A DNA stretch of 32,522 bases from Endozoicomonas sp. (ex Botrylloides leachii) (GCA_028728195.1 JAQYUY010000147.1:1-32522); one strand, 5' to 3'; shown: positions 8,702 to 18,340, numbered from the stretch's first letter. The notes: generated by a model not told the origin, from the letters alone. Numbers and translations are program-made.

Positions 8702-9403
8702 CTAACTTTCCTTTTGCTTGCCACAGGCTAGATTAGCAGGTACGGCAATGGCCATCATTTTTGGGTCAGGAAGATTAAGATTATTCATATGATTGATAAA
8801 CGCACTCTTATTAAACTGAAGGCGGGGGTTGTACTTTTTTTCTTCTATTAATGTTGAAGAAGTCCAACCTTTGTAGTCATGTCCTGGCAGAAGGATTGTT
8901 TCAGAAGGTAGCGCCATAATTTTGTTGTGAATACTATTATATAAAGCGGCAGGATCACCATTTTGAAAATCTGTTCTTCCTGTACCGCGAATCAATAAGG
9001 TATCGCCTGAAAAAAGATAAGAATGATTTTTCTGTTTTAAGAAAAAACAATAGGAGTCAGCAGTATGCCCTGGGGTAAAAAGAGCATGGAGTGTAATACT
9101 ACCGATAGACAGCTGCTTCCCATCTTGAAACCCCTCGCTAGCACAAGGTACATCGCCTTCTGAACCCATCATGGTTTTGCATTTTGTCATTGCTTCAAGC
9201 GCGCCTAAAGCAGTTATGTGGTCGGCGTGAATATGCGTATCAAGGGCATATTGTAAGTGAATACCCAGCTCTTGGAATAGCTGAAGATATTGTTTGATGT
9301 TGTCTTTCACAGGATCAATAATACAAGCTTCTCTCGTGTTACTATCTGCGATCACATACGTATAGGTGGAGCTTTCTTTATGCAATAACTGTCTCAAAAT
9401 CAT
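8702..9403 (-). CDS. ETHE1-type persulfide dioxygenase (metallo-beta-lactamase fold)
   Basis: This 233-residue protein is likely a mononuclear-iron sulfur dioxygenase that oxidises glutathione persulfide to sulfite in the cytoplasm. The metal motif is DTHIHADHIT (His57, His59, Asp61, His62), with His113 in FTPGHTADSY, Asp134 in FSGDTLLIRGTGRTDF and His175 in LPGHDYKGW. In human ETHE1 the iron ligands are the residues equivalent to His57, His113 and Asp134. The RGTGRTDFQNGD and NPRL signatures separate ETHE1 from glyoxalase II. Length fits. No sulfide:quinone reductase or rhodanese is adjacent. It reads in the same direction as the thiolase but 146 bases upstream of it, probably a separate unit. 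Confidence 0.88.
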   Translation of the reverse strand: MILRQLLHKESSTYTYVIADSNTREACIIDPVKDNIKQYLQLFQELGIHLQYALDTHIHADHITALGALEAMTKCKTMMGSEGDVPCASEGFQDGKQLSIGSITLHALFTPGHTADSYCFFLKQKNHSYLFSGDTLLIRGTGRTDFQNGDPAALYNSIHNKIMALPSETILLPGHDYKGWTSSTLIEEKKYNPRLQFNKSAFINHMNNLNLPDPKMMAIAVPANLACGKQKES

Positions 9404-9591
9404 ATAGGGGTTCTCTTTATTAGCTCATCATGCTTATGGATAAAATAATGATAGCCATAACCGACATCAACACAGAAAAAGTTTTCTTTAATACAGGCTA
9501 TGCGATATATCGGCTCATGCATATAGCTAACCTTAAAACCGGCAACCATAGGAGAACAGCCACGAAAAGCACTATTGTTATAATATATTAG

Positions 9592-10389
9592 CTATACATG
9601 AAAATTATTTTCTATTGCACTGACAATAGCGTCACATTTCTCATCATTTAAGCTGTCTGGGTGAGGGTCGGTAAATTCACCCAAATCGTTATCAAAATAT
9701 TTACCACTGGCAGCCATAAATTCATCCGACAACGCTGCTCTCACCAAAATATCAGCACCAATGCCAATGTCTTTTCCAGCTATTCCAAAGCTCTCTTTAA
9801 CCATCTTGCTGGCAAGCAGTGAACCGGGGTTAACCGCTACAATAATTGGCCCATTATTACCAAGGGTTTTTGCGAGAGAAAAAGACCACATGGTAAGCGC
9901 TAGCTTACTTTGAGAGTAAGCATCCATTGCACTTAATGGCTCATAGCAGTCTATTAAAGCCTTCATATTAACGGATGCTTGTGCAGCAGAAGAAAGATTT
10001 ATTACACGTCCGTGATTCAGTAATGGCAGTAATGACTTAGTTAGAAAATAAGGTGCAAGGGTATTAACCATAAAACGTATATCTAACCCATCCTTTGTGA
10101 TGCTATTAGGTGAATTAAGAATACCTGCATTATTGATCAGTACATCCAGTTTTTCATGTTTGCTTAATATGGCTTCGGCAAATTTTTTTACTGCATCTAC
10201 AGATGATAGATCAGCTATATAAGTAGTTACCTTGCCAAGCGCAGAAAGCTCCTGATTGATTTTTTCTAGTTTCTTTGGGTTACGTCCATGAAGCAAAATA
10301 TGATGCTTTTGTGGTAGCTGTAATAATGCCTTAGCCGTTACCAGTCCGATTCCATCGGTAGCGCCTGTAATAAGAATAGTTTTTGACAT
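9592..10389 (-). CDS. Short-chain dehydrogenase/reductase
   Basis: This 265-residue classical-type SDR has the cofactor motif TGATDGIG (8-15), NNAG (86-89), Ser133/Ser134 in NLSSA, and the catalytic pair Tyr158-Lys162 (YSQSK). The basic HGRN after beta-2 suggests NADP(H). The layout resembles the retinol dehydrogenase/WW-domain oxidoreductase subgroup. The substrate is unknown. It appears monocistronic, with 188 bases to the ETHE1-like gene below and 369 bases to the giant gene above. No Shine-Dalgarno sequence is seen before the ATG. Confidence 0.88.
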   Translation of the reverse strand: MSKTILITGATDGIGLVTAKALLQLPQKHHILLHGRNPKKLEKINQELSALGKVTTYIADLSSVDAVKKFAEAILSKHEKLDVLINNAGILNSPNSITKDGLDIRFMVNTLAPYFLTKSLLPLLNHGRVINLSSAAQASVNMKALIDCYEPLSAMDAYSQSKLALTMWSFSLAKTLGNNGPIIVAVNPGSLLASKMVKESFGIAGKDIGIGADILVRAALSDEFMAASGKYFDNDLGEFTDPHPDSLNDEKCDAIVSAIENNFHV

Positions 10390-10700
10390 TTTTTCTATAT
10401 ATTGTGATAACAGTTGTATTTATAAGTTCTTTATCATTTGATAATAAACTAAATAGTTATACTAACAACTCTGCTTGTGCCTCGAATACCGTTTTCTTTT
10501 ATTGCCCCAGTTTAATCTGGCCTGTGCCAATCTGATTTTTTAAAGGCGAGTTCTCAGTGAAAGGCAGCAGAGTGCATCATGTCATAAGGTCTGAAAAAAG
10601 TAACATAGGGCTGAATGAATACAATAAGCGTTATCGACTAATATTTTATACGTAATCCCGCTGCTGGTAAATTCTGTAACTTTTACATTAGGATAAAAGG
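10390..10700. other. Intergenic stretch without recognised gene
   Basis: This roughly 310-base AT-rich gap lies between the SDR gene and the terminator of the giant gene. I see no coding frame, repeat or RNA signature in it. It must contain the SDR promoter, but no convincing -35/-10 pair stands out. Confidence 0.4.
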
Positions 10701-10736
10701 AAGCGCTCACTACAAATGATTATGAAGTGAACGCTT
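10694..10736 (-). terminator. Rho-independent terminator of the giant gene
   Basis: On the minus strand an 11-bp stem (AAGCGTTCACT with AGTGAGCGCTT, one T-G wobble) and a 14-base loop are followed by CCTTTTA. The hairpin begins 22 bases past the stop of the 1865-codon gene. Confidence 0.7.
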
Positions 10737-10758
10737 TTAGGGTATGAAAGCAGTACCG

Positions 10759-13700
10759 TCAATATGCACTCATTGGTTGATCTTTTACCAGCGCAGGAAT
10801 AGAAAAGCCTTTAAAGCCACAGGTGTCCTGATAGAAAGTTCCTTCAATTAATCGCTTGATTAATACATATTTAGCCTTTTGTTTATTGATTTCTAATGCA
10901 ATAAGTTGAAGAGAAAAAATCTTTTGAGACTCTGTCAGCTGATTAGTAGAAATTACTTTTTTAGCTTGGTGCAACATGCCGCCAATAGTCATCGCATCAT
11001 TTGGGTCTATATCAGGCTTTTCGCTAAGGTGCTTAAGCAATCCCATGTAGTCCGTGTCTTCCATATAACCTGTGCTAGCAGATAGGACTCCTTCAGATCT
11101 TCCTTGCTGACGACTTATCTGCTGAGGAGTAGGAGCTGTTATGATAGCTGAGCCGGTTTTATCAAGATACTGTTGCATCCTTTCTTGTTGGTACTTGTGG
11201 AAGGGCCGGGTCATCATATCGACTCCACTTACTCCAAATTTTAAGAAACTAGCGACCTTTTTTTTGAATACCGCCTGTCCTTTCGTAATAGATGTATCAT
11301 CGGATTGCCATTGTTGACTCATGGCTAGCTTTGCCAAATGTTCTCCCATATGAACGAGGCCATAGGGCTGAGTGATGTTATCCATTTCTCTTGCATGCCC
11401 CTCAACCAGATTAGTTACGGGAGTATCAAGTTGGTCTAACACGTCGGCAACAGTTCGTAAGAGGTCGTCTCCCTGTAAATGTGACCAGCGAGCAAAATTT
11501 CCTGTCATGCAATCTTTGGCCCCAATGATCAGTGCTATCAATAAATAGGCTTTGTGCTCTTGCTTCCAACCCAGCCGTTTAAGATAGGCTCTAATTTGTG
11601 CTATCTGCCCTACGCTTTGTGACCCTTTAGAAAGGAGCGTTGTAAGTGCTTTTGTTATCCCTGTTTGTGTTTCGTCACCAGCGGTAATCTGAATTAGCTT
11701 GTCTGCCTCTTTGGCAACTTGGGTGAATTCTGCAATAGCCTTATTTATACTCGGGCTAACAATATTATTGGGGAATTGATGTACGCTATAATATTGCATC
11801 GATTTCTTAGCAGCAGCTTTAGCGGTAGACAATGCTGCCTTGGGCAAGATGCACACTTTATTACAGCTAGCACCCAAGCAGGGAATAGCAGAAAAAAGTG
11901 CGCAGGTAGCCCCCGCGCAAATGCATGATGTTCCCTGAAGGCATGCACCGCAAGCAGCCATACGGCAGTTTGGGTTACAATATGGCGCAGGTGTTGTTGC
12001 ATCTTTAGCTATGACGTAGTGATTATAAGCTTCAGGCGTGAGCAACTGTTTAAGGATTTGCTTGTCTGTTTCGGTGAAAGGTACCGGGTTACTAGGGTTT
12101 AATATACGATTTTGCAGGTTATTAAAGGCGACATTGGCTTGATAGTGTTCAGCAGCAGTCATAAAGTTAGTGACCATAGCGCTTTTTTGTGTAGCAGAAA
12201 ATGAGTAGTCAATATTTAACATGACGCCAGTCAAAAGCTGGGTAAGCATATCCTTTATGCGCGCATTAAGTACTAGCTTGAGCATATCGAAAACAAGGGC
12301 TTTACTCATAATGCCGGCAGCCGCAGCTAAAATTGCGCTTCTAGCAGCTGAAGAAATAGCATCATAGTTATAACATGGCGTTGGCAGAAAAGTTTTAGAT
12401 GTCTGTAGAAAACACTGAATTGAAAGGCAATTTGTTATAGTTTGCCATATACAGGTACTACAAAAGCTAGCTTCTGAGCCGCAAGAGTTACATGGGTTTT
12501 CCAGCGTATCTCTGACTTTATAAAGGCAGTTAGGCATTTTTTGGGAGATGAATGCTTTTTTTCCTAAATACTTGGCAAAGTAGGCGGTGGGAATTTTTCC
12601 GGCTAAGAGAGGCAGGTATTCACTCTGGTCAAAAACAGAAAGCCGTGCCTGTTGCGGTTGTACACTTTTATATACTCCGTAGACGTTAAAAAGACCTAGG
12701 GCGATGGTTGTCACCACATTAAATGTAAGAAAGCCGGAATTAGTTGCCCCTGGTGTTCTTCTAAGTTCCTCTCCATCAGGGCCTTGAAAGTACTGAGCAT
12801 TATGCAGTTCACTAGCAATCCCTTCTGATGAGTTTAACAGACTTTCTGTTTCTGGAAATTGAAATATATTGCCATTTTCTGAGCGAGCCAGCAATGTGGG
12901 ATTCGGGCCATGAGAGTTAAGGTATGTTGTAAGAGCGCTAATATTGATAAATTTATTGGCAAATTTTTTCATAAGGTCAAACCAGCTTGAGCTGTTACTG
13001 ATAATAACAGCAGAACTGACAATGACTGCTAATATGGTTGATGTTTTTTTCCCTATATTGCCAACCCCTGTTGTGACCCATTTTCTAATAGTTGTAACTG
13101 CTTCTTTAAGATCGTCAGATTTACTGGCAAAAGGCTCGAATAGATCAACAGCAACCTTACATACTTTTTTTTGATATAGCTCATCTTGATTGAATTTAGT
13201 GATAATTTCATCGGTCATCTGATCAATTCTTTTATCTTTTCCCGATAACAAATCCATCGTTTCAGAATCATTAAGCGTATCTATCTCATCAGGTATACCG
13301 TTATCTCTTTTTTGCTCTTCATCTTGCTCTGATAAAATGGAAGGGCTGCTGGTATATTTCATGCTGTCTATGGCGCTATGAGAGGAAAGCATTTGCGATG
13401 ACCCTGATAGGATATTTTCCTCTTCAATAGAGGGTGCAATTTTCTCTTCTGTTGTTTTTTCTTGATCAGCAGGTTGTTGTTGCCTTTGGTATACCCGCGT
13501 CGCATTTTGCATGCTCTTAGGCAGTAATTTCTGCGTAAGTTTTGGCATTTTTGCTGCAAATTTAACTGATTGGGGTGCCGTGTATGATGGATCAGATATT
13601 TCTATAGTTTGTTTGAGCTTCTCTATAAACTGATCCTTTGTGCTGGCTGTTTTATGAAGCAGTCTTAGCGTAGGATTATTTTTATCTGATATTTCTTGAA

Positions 13701-16356
13701 AAGCCCTTGAAAAAACTTGGCCATTTATTTTTTTGTGAATTAAATACAGTTTTTTTGATTTCCCCCAAAGTTCTGGATAAGACTCAGAGGTGCTATTTAA
13801 AATAAATGTGCAATATAAAAGCATGTCTAGATGCAGATCATTTTTTCCCATTGCTGGCGTGATCAGTAAAGAAGACAAATTATCAATAAATTTAGATGCT
13901 ACAGTTGTTAGTCTTGGCAATTCAGCATCTTGTTCATGGATATCTAAATTCTTAACAAGAGGGAAATAATTCGGATTATCAAGGTTTTTCCTAAATTCTT
14001 CATTGTTATGTTCGGTTATTCGATTCAAAGAACGGATAAATTTTGATGCAGAGCATGAACTATCATTGCAGTCTATTATACGCTGTTGATTATCCTTCAT
14101 GGCCATACATGTTTTACAAGTCTGATTAGACAAGCTGACAGCCATATATTTTAAGAGGCCGCTAACTGTGGTTATAGCATGCTGCTTTTCTAATAAATTT
14201 CTGTCCCCTATAGTTAAAGGGTTATCTTGTGCTTCTATAAAAGCGCTATAAGCCGTTTTAAAAAAGTCGGATATTTTCTGGTCCCCCGTAAAAGAAGAAC
14301 ACTGCAATTCTGTTTCTCTCAGTGCTATAACCAAAAGTTCTTGAGCAGTCTTGATGTCCTCTGGTTTTGTTTCCGTATTGGGGCTAGCAATAGGTTCTTG
14401 AGGAACCAATATACTATTTACTGATAAATGTTTGTTATCCCAAGGGTCTTGTAATTTTTTAAGCATATCTCTAAATGCTTGGATATTTGCTAAGGTTAAT
14501 GAAGAGCCATTGGTGATGATATCCATCATAGGGGTATAGTTTGCGGAGGAACAAATCCACTGTTTTAATTTACTAAAAAAACCAGTCACCGTATGAAACG
14601 ATTTCTCAATAGATCTTAATGTGCTATTCCCTTCTTTTGTTGTGAAAGTATCAATTTCTTTTGTCAGTTCTGGTGGTGTTTCAGTAATTGATTCCTGAAC
14701 AAGATTAGCTAGCATTAACTCTAGGGTTTCGCTGTAATCTCTAGATAGGGGCTTGGGATTTTTCAAAGGTTCTAAGATGAGTTTCACTATGCTAGAATCT
14801 AAAATTTTTTCTCCGTTATCTCTGCTAGGAGTTGATAGTTTTTTTATCAAATTAGGCAAAGCAGCGTTATTTAGCTCACTAATTTTATTAATCATTGACC
14901 TCAGACTTTGGTGAAAATCCTTAAGGTCGTGCTGTAAAATATCTAGTAATAGCTCGCTATTTTCGCTGTCTTTGCAAAAAATATCCGGTTTAGTAAACGA
15001 TGCCAATGGCTGATTAATTAGCTTTAGTGTTGCTATTTGTTCTATGGCTTCGTCAAGATTAACTTCCTCCATAAGACTTATCAGTTGTGTAGATCTTTCG
15101 TATATGTATAGCAGATCTTGTAGTATCTCTATTATTTTAGCTACAGATGTCTCATCAGGTTCAGAGGCGCTATCATTAGTAGACTTAAGGTATAGGCTTA
15201 TAACAGAGGCAATATGGGTATTGATTCTCTCTAGCCTAGCCTCTAGTGAGGCTACCATAAATCCATCATATATTGTTTTGAATACAGCAGGTATGGCTGT
15301 ATTACTAGAAAATAGCTGGACAATCTTGTTAAGCAGCCTTTTAGCTGTAAAGATAGAGACTATATGCAATAAAGGGAAAGGCGTGTAATTAGAGCTTTCT
15401 GATAATATCTCTCCACAAGCATTGATTAATACATCTATTTCCTTCTTCAAGATAGGGTCGTTATGGCTATCTATACAATCAAGTGAAGAGAGTATCCTTA
15501 TGGTTGTAGAGCAGTCTGCCTCTATGATATTAGGAGTGTATCCCTTTAGCTTATTGGCTGACCCAATAGTCATGATTAAAATAGCTGCCTGATAAAGTGT
15601 TCTGTAAAAAGTGGCAGCATTATCATGCTTTGAATAGATTTCATCAAATTCGCAAATAGTATCTAAAAACTTAATAGATTTTTTTGCTTTGTTATTTCTT
15701 GGACCCTCTTTTGAATTACCTAAAGATATTATTTCTTTTATTTGATCCCATATATCACTGGGGCAATCTGGATTAATAGGTATATCTATACTCCATGAAA
15801 TAGGTGAGCTAATTGTATTAACGCTTTGGTTTTCAACTTTTGCATAAGCTTTTATAGCGGAATCTGCTAATGATGAACTTATATGTAATAGCAAGAATGA
15901 TTTTTTTAATAACCTGATAGGAAGGTTTTTTTCGCTTTTAAGTATAGGGGAGATTAATCGTAAAATGACGATTAACGAACGCAATATATATTTTGTCGAC
16001 TCATAGCATGATTGAATATTTTTTTCTTTATTTATTAAGATCGAAAGAGTTGAAATTTTTAGCTGTTCTGTAAGTTCTTCGATAAGTAGTAATGATCGAT
16101 CATCCTCTTGATTAAGAAAAAATTTTACTTGTAAGTCAAGAGTATCTAATATTTTTCCCATTGTTTTTTTTGTATCTGAGGTTTTTTTCTTTATATTAAA
16201 GGCTGTTTTTTTTAGACGTTCGAATTCACTATAGAGTCTTGATTGTATCGTTTCCGTTTCATTTTCTGCGATTGCATTTTGTGATAATATGGAAAATGAT
16301 AATATAAAAATTAACGAATAGAATAAACTGAAATAGCTATCTTTTATTGGCTTCAT
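10759..16356 (-). CDS. Giant exported protein with cysteine clusters, function unknown
   Basis: I do not recognise this 1865-residue protein. Residues 1-30 form a Sec signal peptide with a basic start, a hydrophobic core and cleavage after SQNAIA. Residues 31 to about 950 are mostly helical, AT-rich in code, and have few hydrophobic stretches. A Ser/Glu/Gln-rich linker spans about 950-1035. Hydrophobic, possibly membrane-spanning segments follow near 1103-1120, 1207-1226 and 1342-1365. Two cysteine-dense patches lie at about 1270-1325 and 1457-1504, the second with C-x4-C-type spacing and CGACLQGTSCICAGATC. The last 300 residues are soluble and helical. The frame is uninterrupted and ends at a good terminator, so it is an intact gene. 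No Shine-Dalgarno sequence precedes the ATG. It is single-gene and borders IS debris upstream. An envelope or secreted virulence-type protein is a guess only. Confidence 0.8.
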   Translation of the reverse strand: MKPIKDSYFSLFYSLIFILSFSILSQNAIAENETETIQSRLYSEFERLKKTAFNIKKKTSDTKKTMGKILDTLDLQVKFFLNQEDDRSLLLIEELTEQLKISTLSILINKEKNIQSCYESTKYILRSLIVILRLISPILKSEKNLPIRLLKKSFLLLHISSSLADSAIKAYAKVENQSVNTISSPISWSIDIPINPDCPSDIWDQIKEIISLGNSKEGPRNNKAKKSIKFLDTICEFDEIYSKHDNAATFYRTLYQAAILIMTIGSANKLKGYTPNIIEADCSTTIRILSSLDCIDSHNDPILKKEIDVLINACGEILSESSNYTPFPLLHIVSIFTAKRLLNKIVQLFSSNTAIPAVFKTIYDGFMVASLEARLERINTHIASVISLYLKSTNDSASEPDETSVAKIIEILQDLLYIYERSTQLISLMEEVNLDEAIEQIATLKLINQPLASFTKPDIFCKDSENSELLLDILQHDLKDFHQSLRSMINKISELNNAALPNLIKKLSTPSRDNGEKILDSSIVKLILEPLKNPKPLSRDYSETLELMLANLVQESITETPPELTKEIDTFTTKEGNSTLRSIEKSFHTVTGFFSKLKQWICSSANYTPMMDIITNGSSLTLANIQAFRDMLKKLQDPWDNKHLSVNSILVPQEPIASPNTETKPEDIKTAQELLVIALRETELQCSSFTGDQKISDFFKTAYSAFIEAQDNPLTIGDRNLLEKQHAITTVSGLLKYMAVSLSNQTCKTCMAMKDNQQRIIDCNDSSCSASKFIRSLNRITEHNNEEFRKNLDNPNYFPLVKNLDIHEQDAELPRLTTVASKFIDNLSSLLITPAMGKNDLHLDMLLYCTFILNSTSESYPELWGKSKKLYLIHKKINGQVFSRAFQEISDKNNPTLRLLHKTASTKDQFIEKLKQTIEISDPSYTAPQSVKFAAKMPKLTQKLLPKSMQNATRVYQRQQQPADQEKTTEEKIAPSIEEENILSGSSQMLSSHSAIDSMKYTSSPSILSEQDEEQKRDNGIPDEIDTLNDSETMDLLSGKDKRIDQMTDEIITKFNQDELYQKKVCKVAVDLFEPFASKSDDLKEAVTTIRKWVTTGVGNIGKKTSTILAVIVSSAVIISNSSSWFDLMKKFANKFINISALTTYLNSHGPNPTLLARSENGNIFQFPETESLLNSSEGIASELHNAQYFQGPDGEELRRTPGATNSGFLTFNVVTTIALGLFNVYGVYKSVQPQQARLSVFDQSEYLPLLAGKIPTAYFAKYLGKKAFISQKMPNCLYKVRDTLENPCNSCGSEASFCSTCIWQTITNCLSIQCFLQTSKTFLPTPCYNYDAISSAARSAILAAAAGIMSKALVFDMLKLVLNARIKDMLTQLLTGVMLNIDYSFSATQKSAMVTNFMTAAEHYQANVAFNNLQNRILNPSNPVPFTETDKQILKQLLTPEAYNHYVIAKDATTPAPYCNPNCRMAACGACLQGTSCICAGATCALFSAIPCLGASCNKVCILPKAALSTAKAAAKKSMQYYSVHQFPNNIVSPSINKAIAEFTQVAKEADKLIQITAGDETQTGITKALTTLLSKGSQSVGQIAQIRAYLKRLGWKQEHKAYLLIALIIGAKDCMTGNFARWSHLQGDDLLRTVADVLDQLDTPVTNLVEGHAREMDNITQPYGLVHMGEHLAKLAMSQQWQSDDTSITKGQAVFKKKVASFLKFGVSGVDMMTRPFHKYQQERMQQYLDKTGSAIITAPTPQQISRQQGRSEGVLSASTGYMEDTDYMGLLKHLSEKPDIDPNDAMTIGGMLHQAKKVISTNQLTESQKIFSLQLIALEINKQKAKYVLIKRLIEGTFYQDTCGFKGFSIPALVKDQPMSAY

Positions 16357-16669
16357 GATAGGGAAAAAATATCTATGTCTTGTTAAATAGTATTGGTAGT
16401 TCAGCTGGGTGATAAACTCAGCGACAACCTTGTCATCGATTTAGTCTATTTTTGAGTAGAAAATAGCTTTTCTTTGAATTTGATTAATTTATATCATAGG
16501 ATCTAAATTTTCCTTTATATTGATTAGGTAAACTGTTTCCCAATCACGCCATTCTTACTAGGTAAATATGTTTTGTATGACTAGTAATTATCTTTGAAAA
16601 AATAACTTGATTTTTCTCGATATTATTAAAACTTTTCCAGCAAATTTTTTAATGTTTCGCTGGTTGTTT
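16357..16669. other. Upstream region of the giant gene, no gene seen
   Basis: About 310 very AT-rich bases lie between the giant gene start and the decayed IS1 copy. They should contain the promoter of the giant gene. The part nearest the IS copy may be its faded insB half, but no frame there is convincing. Confidence 0.35.
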
Positions 16670-16935
16670 TTATAAAAAGGGAGCTATTGCAGTCGTAAGA
16701 ATAATCGTAATGACTTTAGCTATGTTATGAACACCTGAACCATTCATAATTAGATAAATGATACATTTATTCGTATTCATAAGACTCCATTTATAGGCGT
16801 AGTAAATCTAAAAGGTGGCCTTGCACTGCTTGCAGTGATAGCGTTGGATTATTACGTTACTTTTTCTATACGCTATAACGCACTCTTTTTGTTGCACTTT
16901 CAGAAAGCTAACTTAATCACTTCATAGAATATTCA
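16670..16935 (-). pseudogene. Decayed IS1-family insA, copy 1
   Basis: Read on the minus strand, one frame gives an InsA-like protein. It has a zinc-ribbon part with QRYHCKQCKATF, a TAG stop at 16810-16808, then IYYAYK, and a helix-turn-helix end with NGSGVHNIAKV before a TAA at 16672-16670. This matches the order in IS1 InsA (QRYxCxxC, then Q-L-x-Y-x-Y, then NGxGxRxxAR). Its 5' part aligns base by base with the IS1 remnant at 18028-18340. Further stops near 16930 and the lack of a readable insB show that it is dead. Confidence 0.75.
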
Positions 16936-17294
16936 ATCGATTTTCTTTTAAACGACACATTAAGGCTGCTCCATAACTAATAATTTATATGCGCATACTA
17001 ATTGATATTTATACATTATTCAGCTTCTAATGCAGTATATTTAATATTTATTAGCAATAAAAAAAAATATAATATTCCATTAGTTACTAACTGGATGGGG
17101 TATACACAACTACTAAATAGCAAAACTATCCTGAAAATTGCACTCAGTATTGTTATCATCAAATATTGATACGTACATTTTGATATCAAACCTAGGCTAA
17201 TAAAATTGGATAACTTCATAGCTAAAATTACTCATATGAACGTTTTCTTGGTTAATTAGTTAGAATCATCACTATAGCTTTCTAAGAGTTAAAA
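16936..17294. other. AT-rich stretch without supported gene
   Basis: This region lies between the IS1 remnant and the NlpC/P60-like gene. A 67-codon hydrophobic frame (17219-17016, minus) has no ribosome site and no similarity that I can see, so I do not call it a gene. Confidence 0.35.
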
Positions 17295-17933
17295 TTAACT
17301 ATTTCCTATAAACTTCCAGGAAGGGTTATTGTGCAAGTAAATTGCAAGGTCTCTCGGCAACGATTTTTTAGCATCAATAGCCATATACCGGTAGCTTTTT
17401 TCCACACCTAAATAAGATTGATATAGGGCTATTGGAAGAAAAGTACAAATAACACCAGAAAACCATTGAACAGACCGCGGAGTAAACTCTTTTGGAGGAT
17501 TATATTGGCATGTTTTATTGAGGTATGTAACGTATTTTATTGCTTTTGGTCCAAAGCATGGATTTCCTAAAAAAGAAGAACAAATAGATGATATGCTATA
17601 AATATTAGGAGAGACTATATGCCAGCCATCGATTATATGAGGGCACTGTGAAATCCAAAAATTACCAATAGTTGCCGCTTGCCCTGCAATAATCTTATTA
17701 CCAGACAAGCGATAAGCAAATACTGACCATTTTTCCAATAGAGACTGCCTAAAGTATTTTTTACAAAATCCTAGTGTTGTAATATCAAAAAATTGAATAA
17801 CTATACCAGAAGGTGTAGCAACATTATTGGCAACCAATAAGGCGTGAGAAATCAAAGCGGTTCTTGCATGTTCATTTTTTTTACAGGAAATTAGGATATC
17901 ACCCTTCTCTAGCTGTTCAAGCATTAAACTCAT
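17295..17933 (-). CDS. NlpC/P60-like (permuted papain fold) hydrolase candidate
   Basis: This 212-residue protein has the outline of the YiiX/YebB-type permuted NlpC/P60 families. GDILIS (11-16) is followed by SHALLVA with the putative catalytic His30, a VIQFFD strand, SVFAYRL (70-76), and the likely nucleophile Cys118 in ISSICSSFLG. The C-terminal LPRDLAIYLHNNPSWKFIG resembles the closing P-x-D-L segment of these proteins. There is no signal peptide. Members hydrolyse peptide, amide or lipid-ester bonds, and some are bacterial effectors. Alternative start: Met4. AGG lies 7 bases before the chosen ATG. The gene is isolated between two dead IS1 copies in opposite orientations, which suggests acquisition. 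The fold assignment is from motif order only. Confidence 0.6.
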   Translation of the reverse strand: MSLMLEQLEKGDILISCKKNEHARTALISHALLVANNVATPSGIVIQFFDITTLGFCKKYFRQSLLEKWSVFAYRLSGNKIIAGQAATIGNFWISQCPHIIDGWHIVSPNIYSISSICSSFLGNPCFGPKAIKYVTYLNKTCQYNPPKEFTPRSVQWFSGVICTFLPIALYQSYLGVEKSYRYMAIDAKKSLPRDLAIYLHNNPSWKFIGNS

Positions 17934-18027
17934 AATAAACCTATGGTTTCTTCTATAAATGGGTCATGAATCATAATAGCTGTTAATTATTTTTAGTGGT
18001 AATATCCTTCATTTCTATTTGGGGCAA

Positions 18028-18340
18028 GTGGCAGTTGTTAAAGTAGCTTGCTATAAGTACAAGAAAACAGAGTGTGTCATAAAATATGACACAATTAACA
18101 TAGGAGCTCAGTGTTACCACTGCAAGCGGTGTAAGGCTACCTTGTAGCTTCACTGCGCCTATAATGGAAGCCTTGTCTCAAGGGGGTATTAGCACATACT
18201 TTTGGGAAAATAGCCTGCGAGACATTAAAGCGCTTGCTGAAACGGTTGGACCCTTATCGAGACCAAATAAGCTATTTTTGTATAGATCACTGGGAGCCAT
18301 ACAAAACGTACTTACCGAGTAAGGATCATGTTCTTGCTCT
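18028..18340 (+). pseudogene. Decayed IS1-family element (insA-insB), copy 2
   Basis: From a GTG at 18028 one frame gives an InsA-like N-terminus with ECVIKYD and QCYHCKRCKATL, then a TAG stop (18154-18156) and LHCAYNGSL. From about 18183 a second frame gives an InsB-like piece with LAHTFGK, TLKRLLKRLDPY, the catalytic-Asp motif IDHWEPYKTYLP and KDHVL. The insA 3' end and the insB 5' end are deleted between them, and the insB 3' end is replaced by unrelated sequence. A GGGG-CAAGTGG tract at 18021-18031 could be the left terminal repeat region. Confidence 0.78.

Noticed and set aside
9430-9591. 53-codon plus-strand frame between the ETHE1-like and SDR genes
   Set aside because: It has no ribosome site and no recognisable features, and its composition is that of the surrounding noncoding DNA.
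15044-15388. 114-codon frame opposite the giant gene
   Set aside because: It is antisense to the giant gene, Ser/Leu-rich as expected from the reverse of Asp/Glu/Lys codons, and has no ribosome site.
17016-17219. 67-codon hydrophobic reading frame on the minus strand
   Set aside because: It has no ribosome site and no recognisable motif, and lies in very AT-rich DNA where the hydrophobic bias arises by chance. It sits between IS debris and a real gene.
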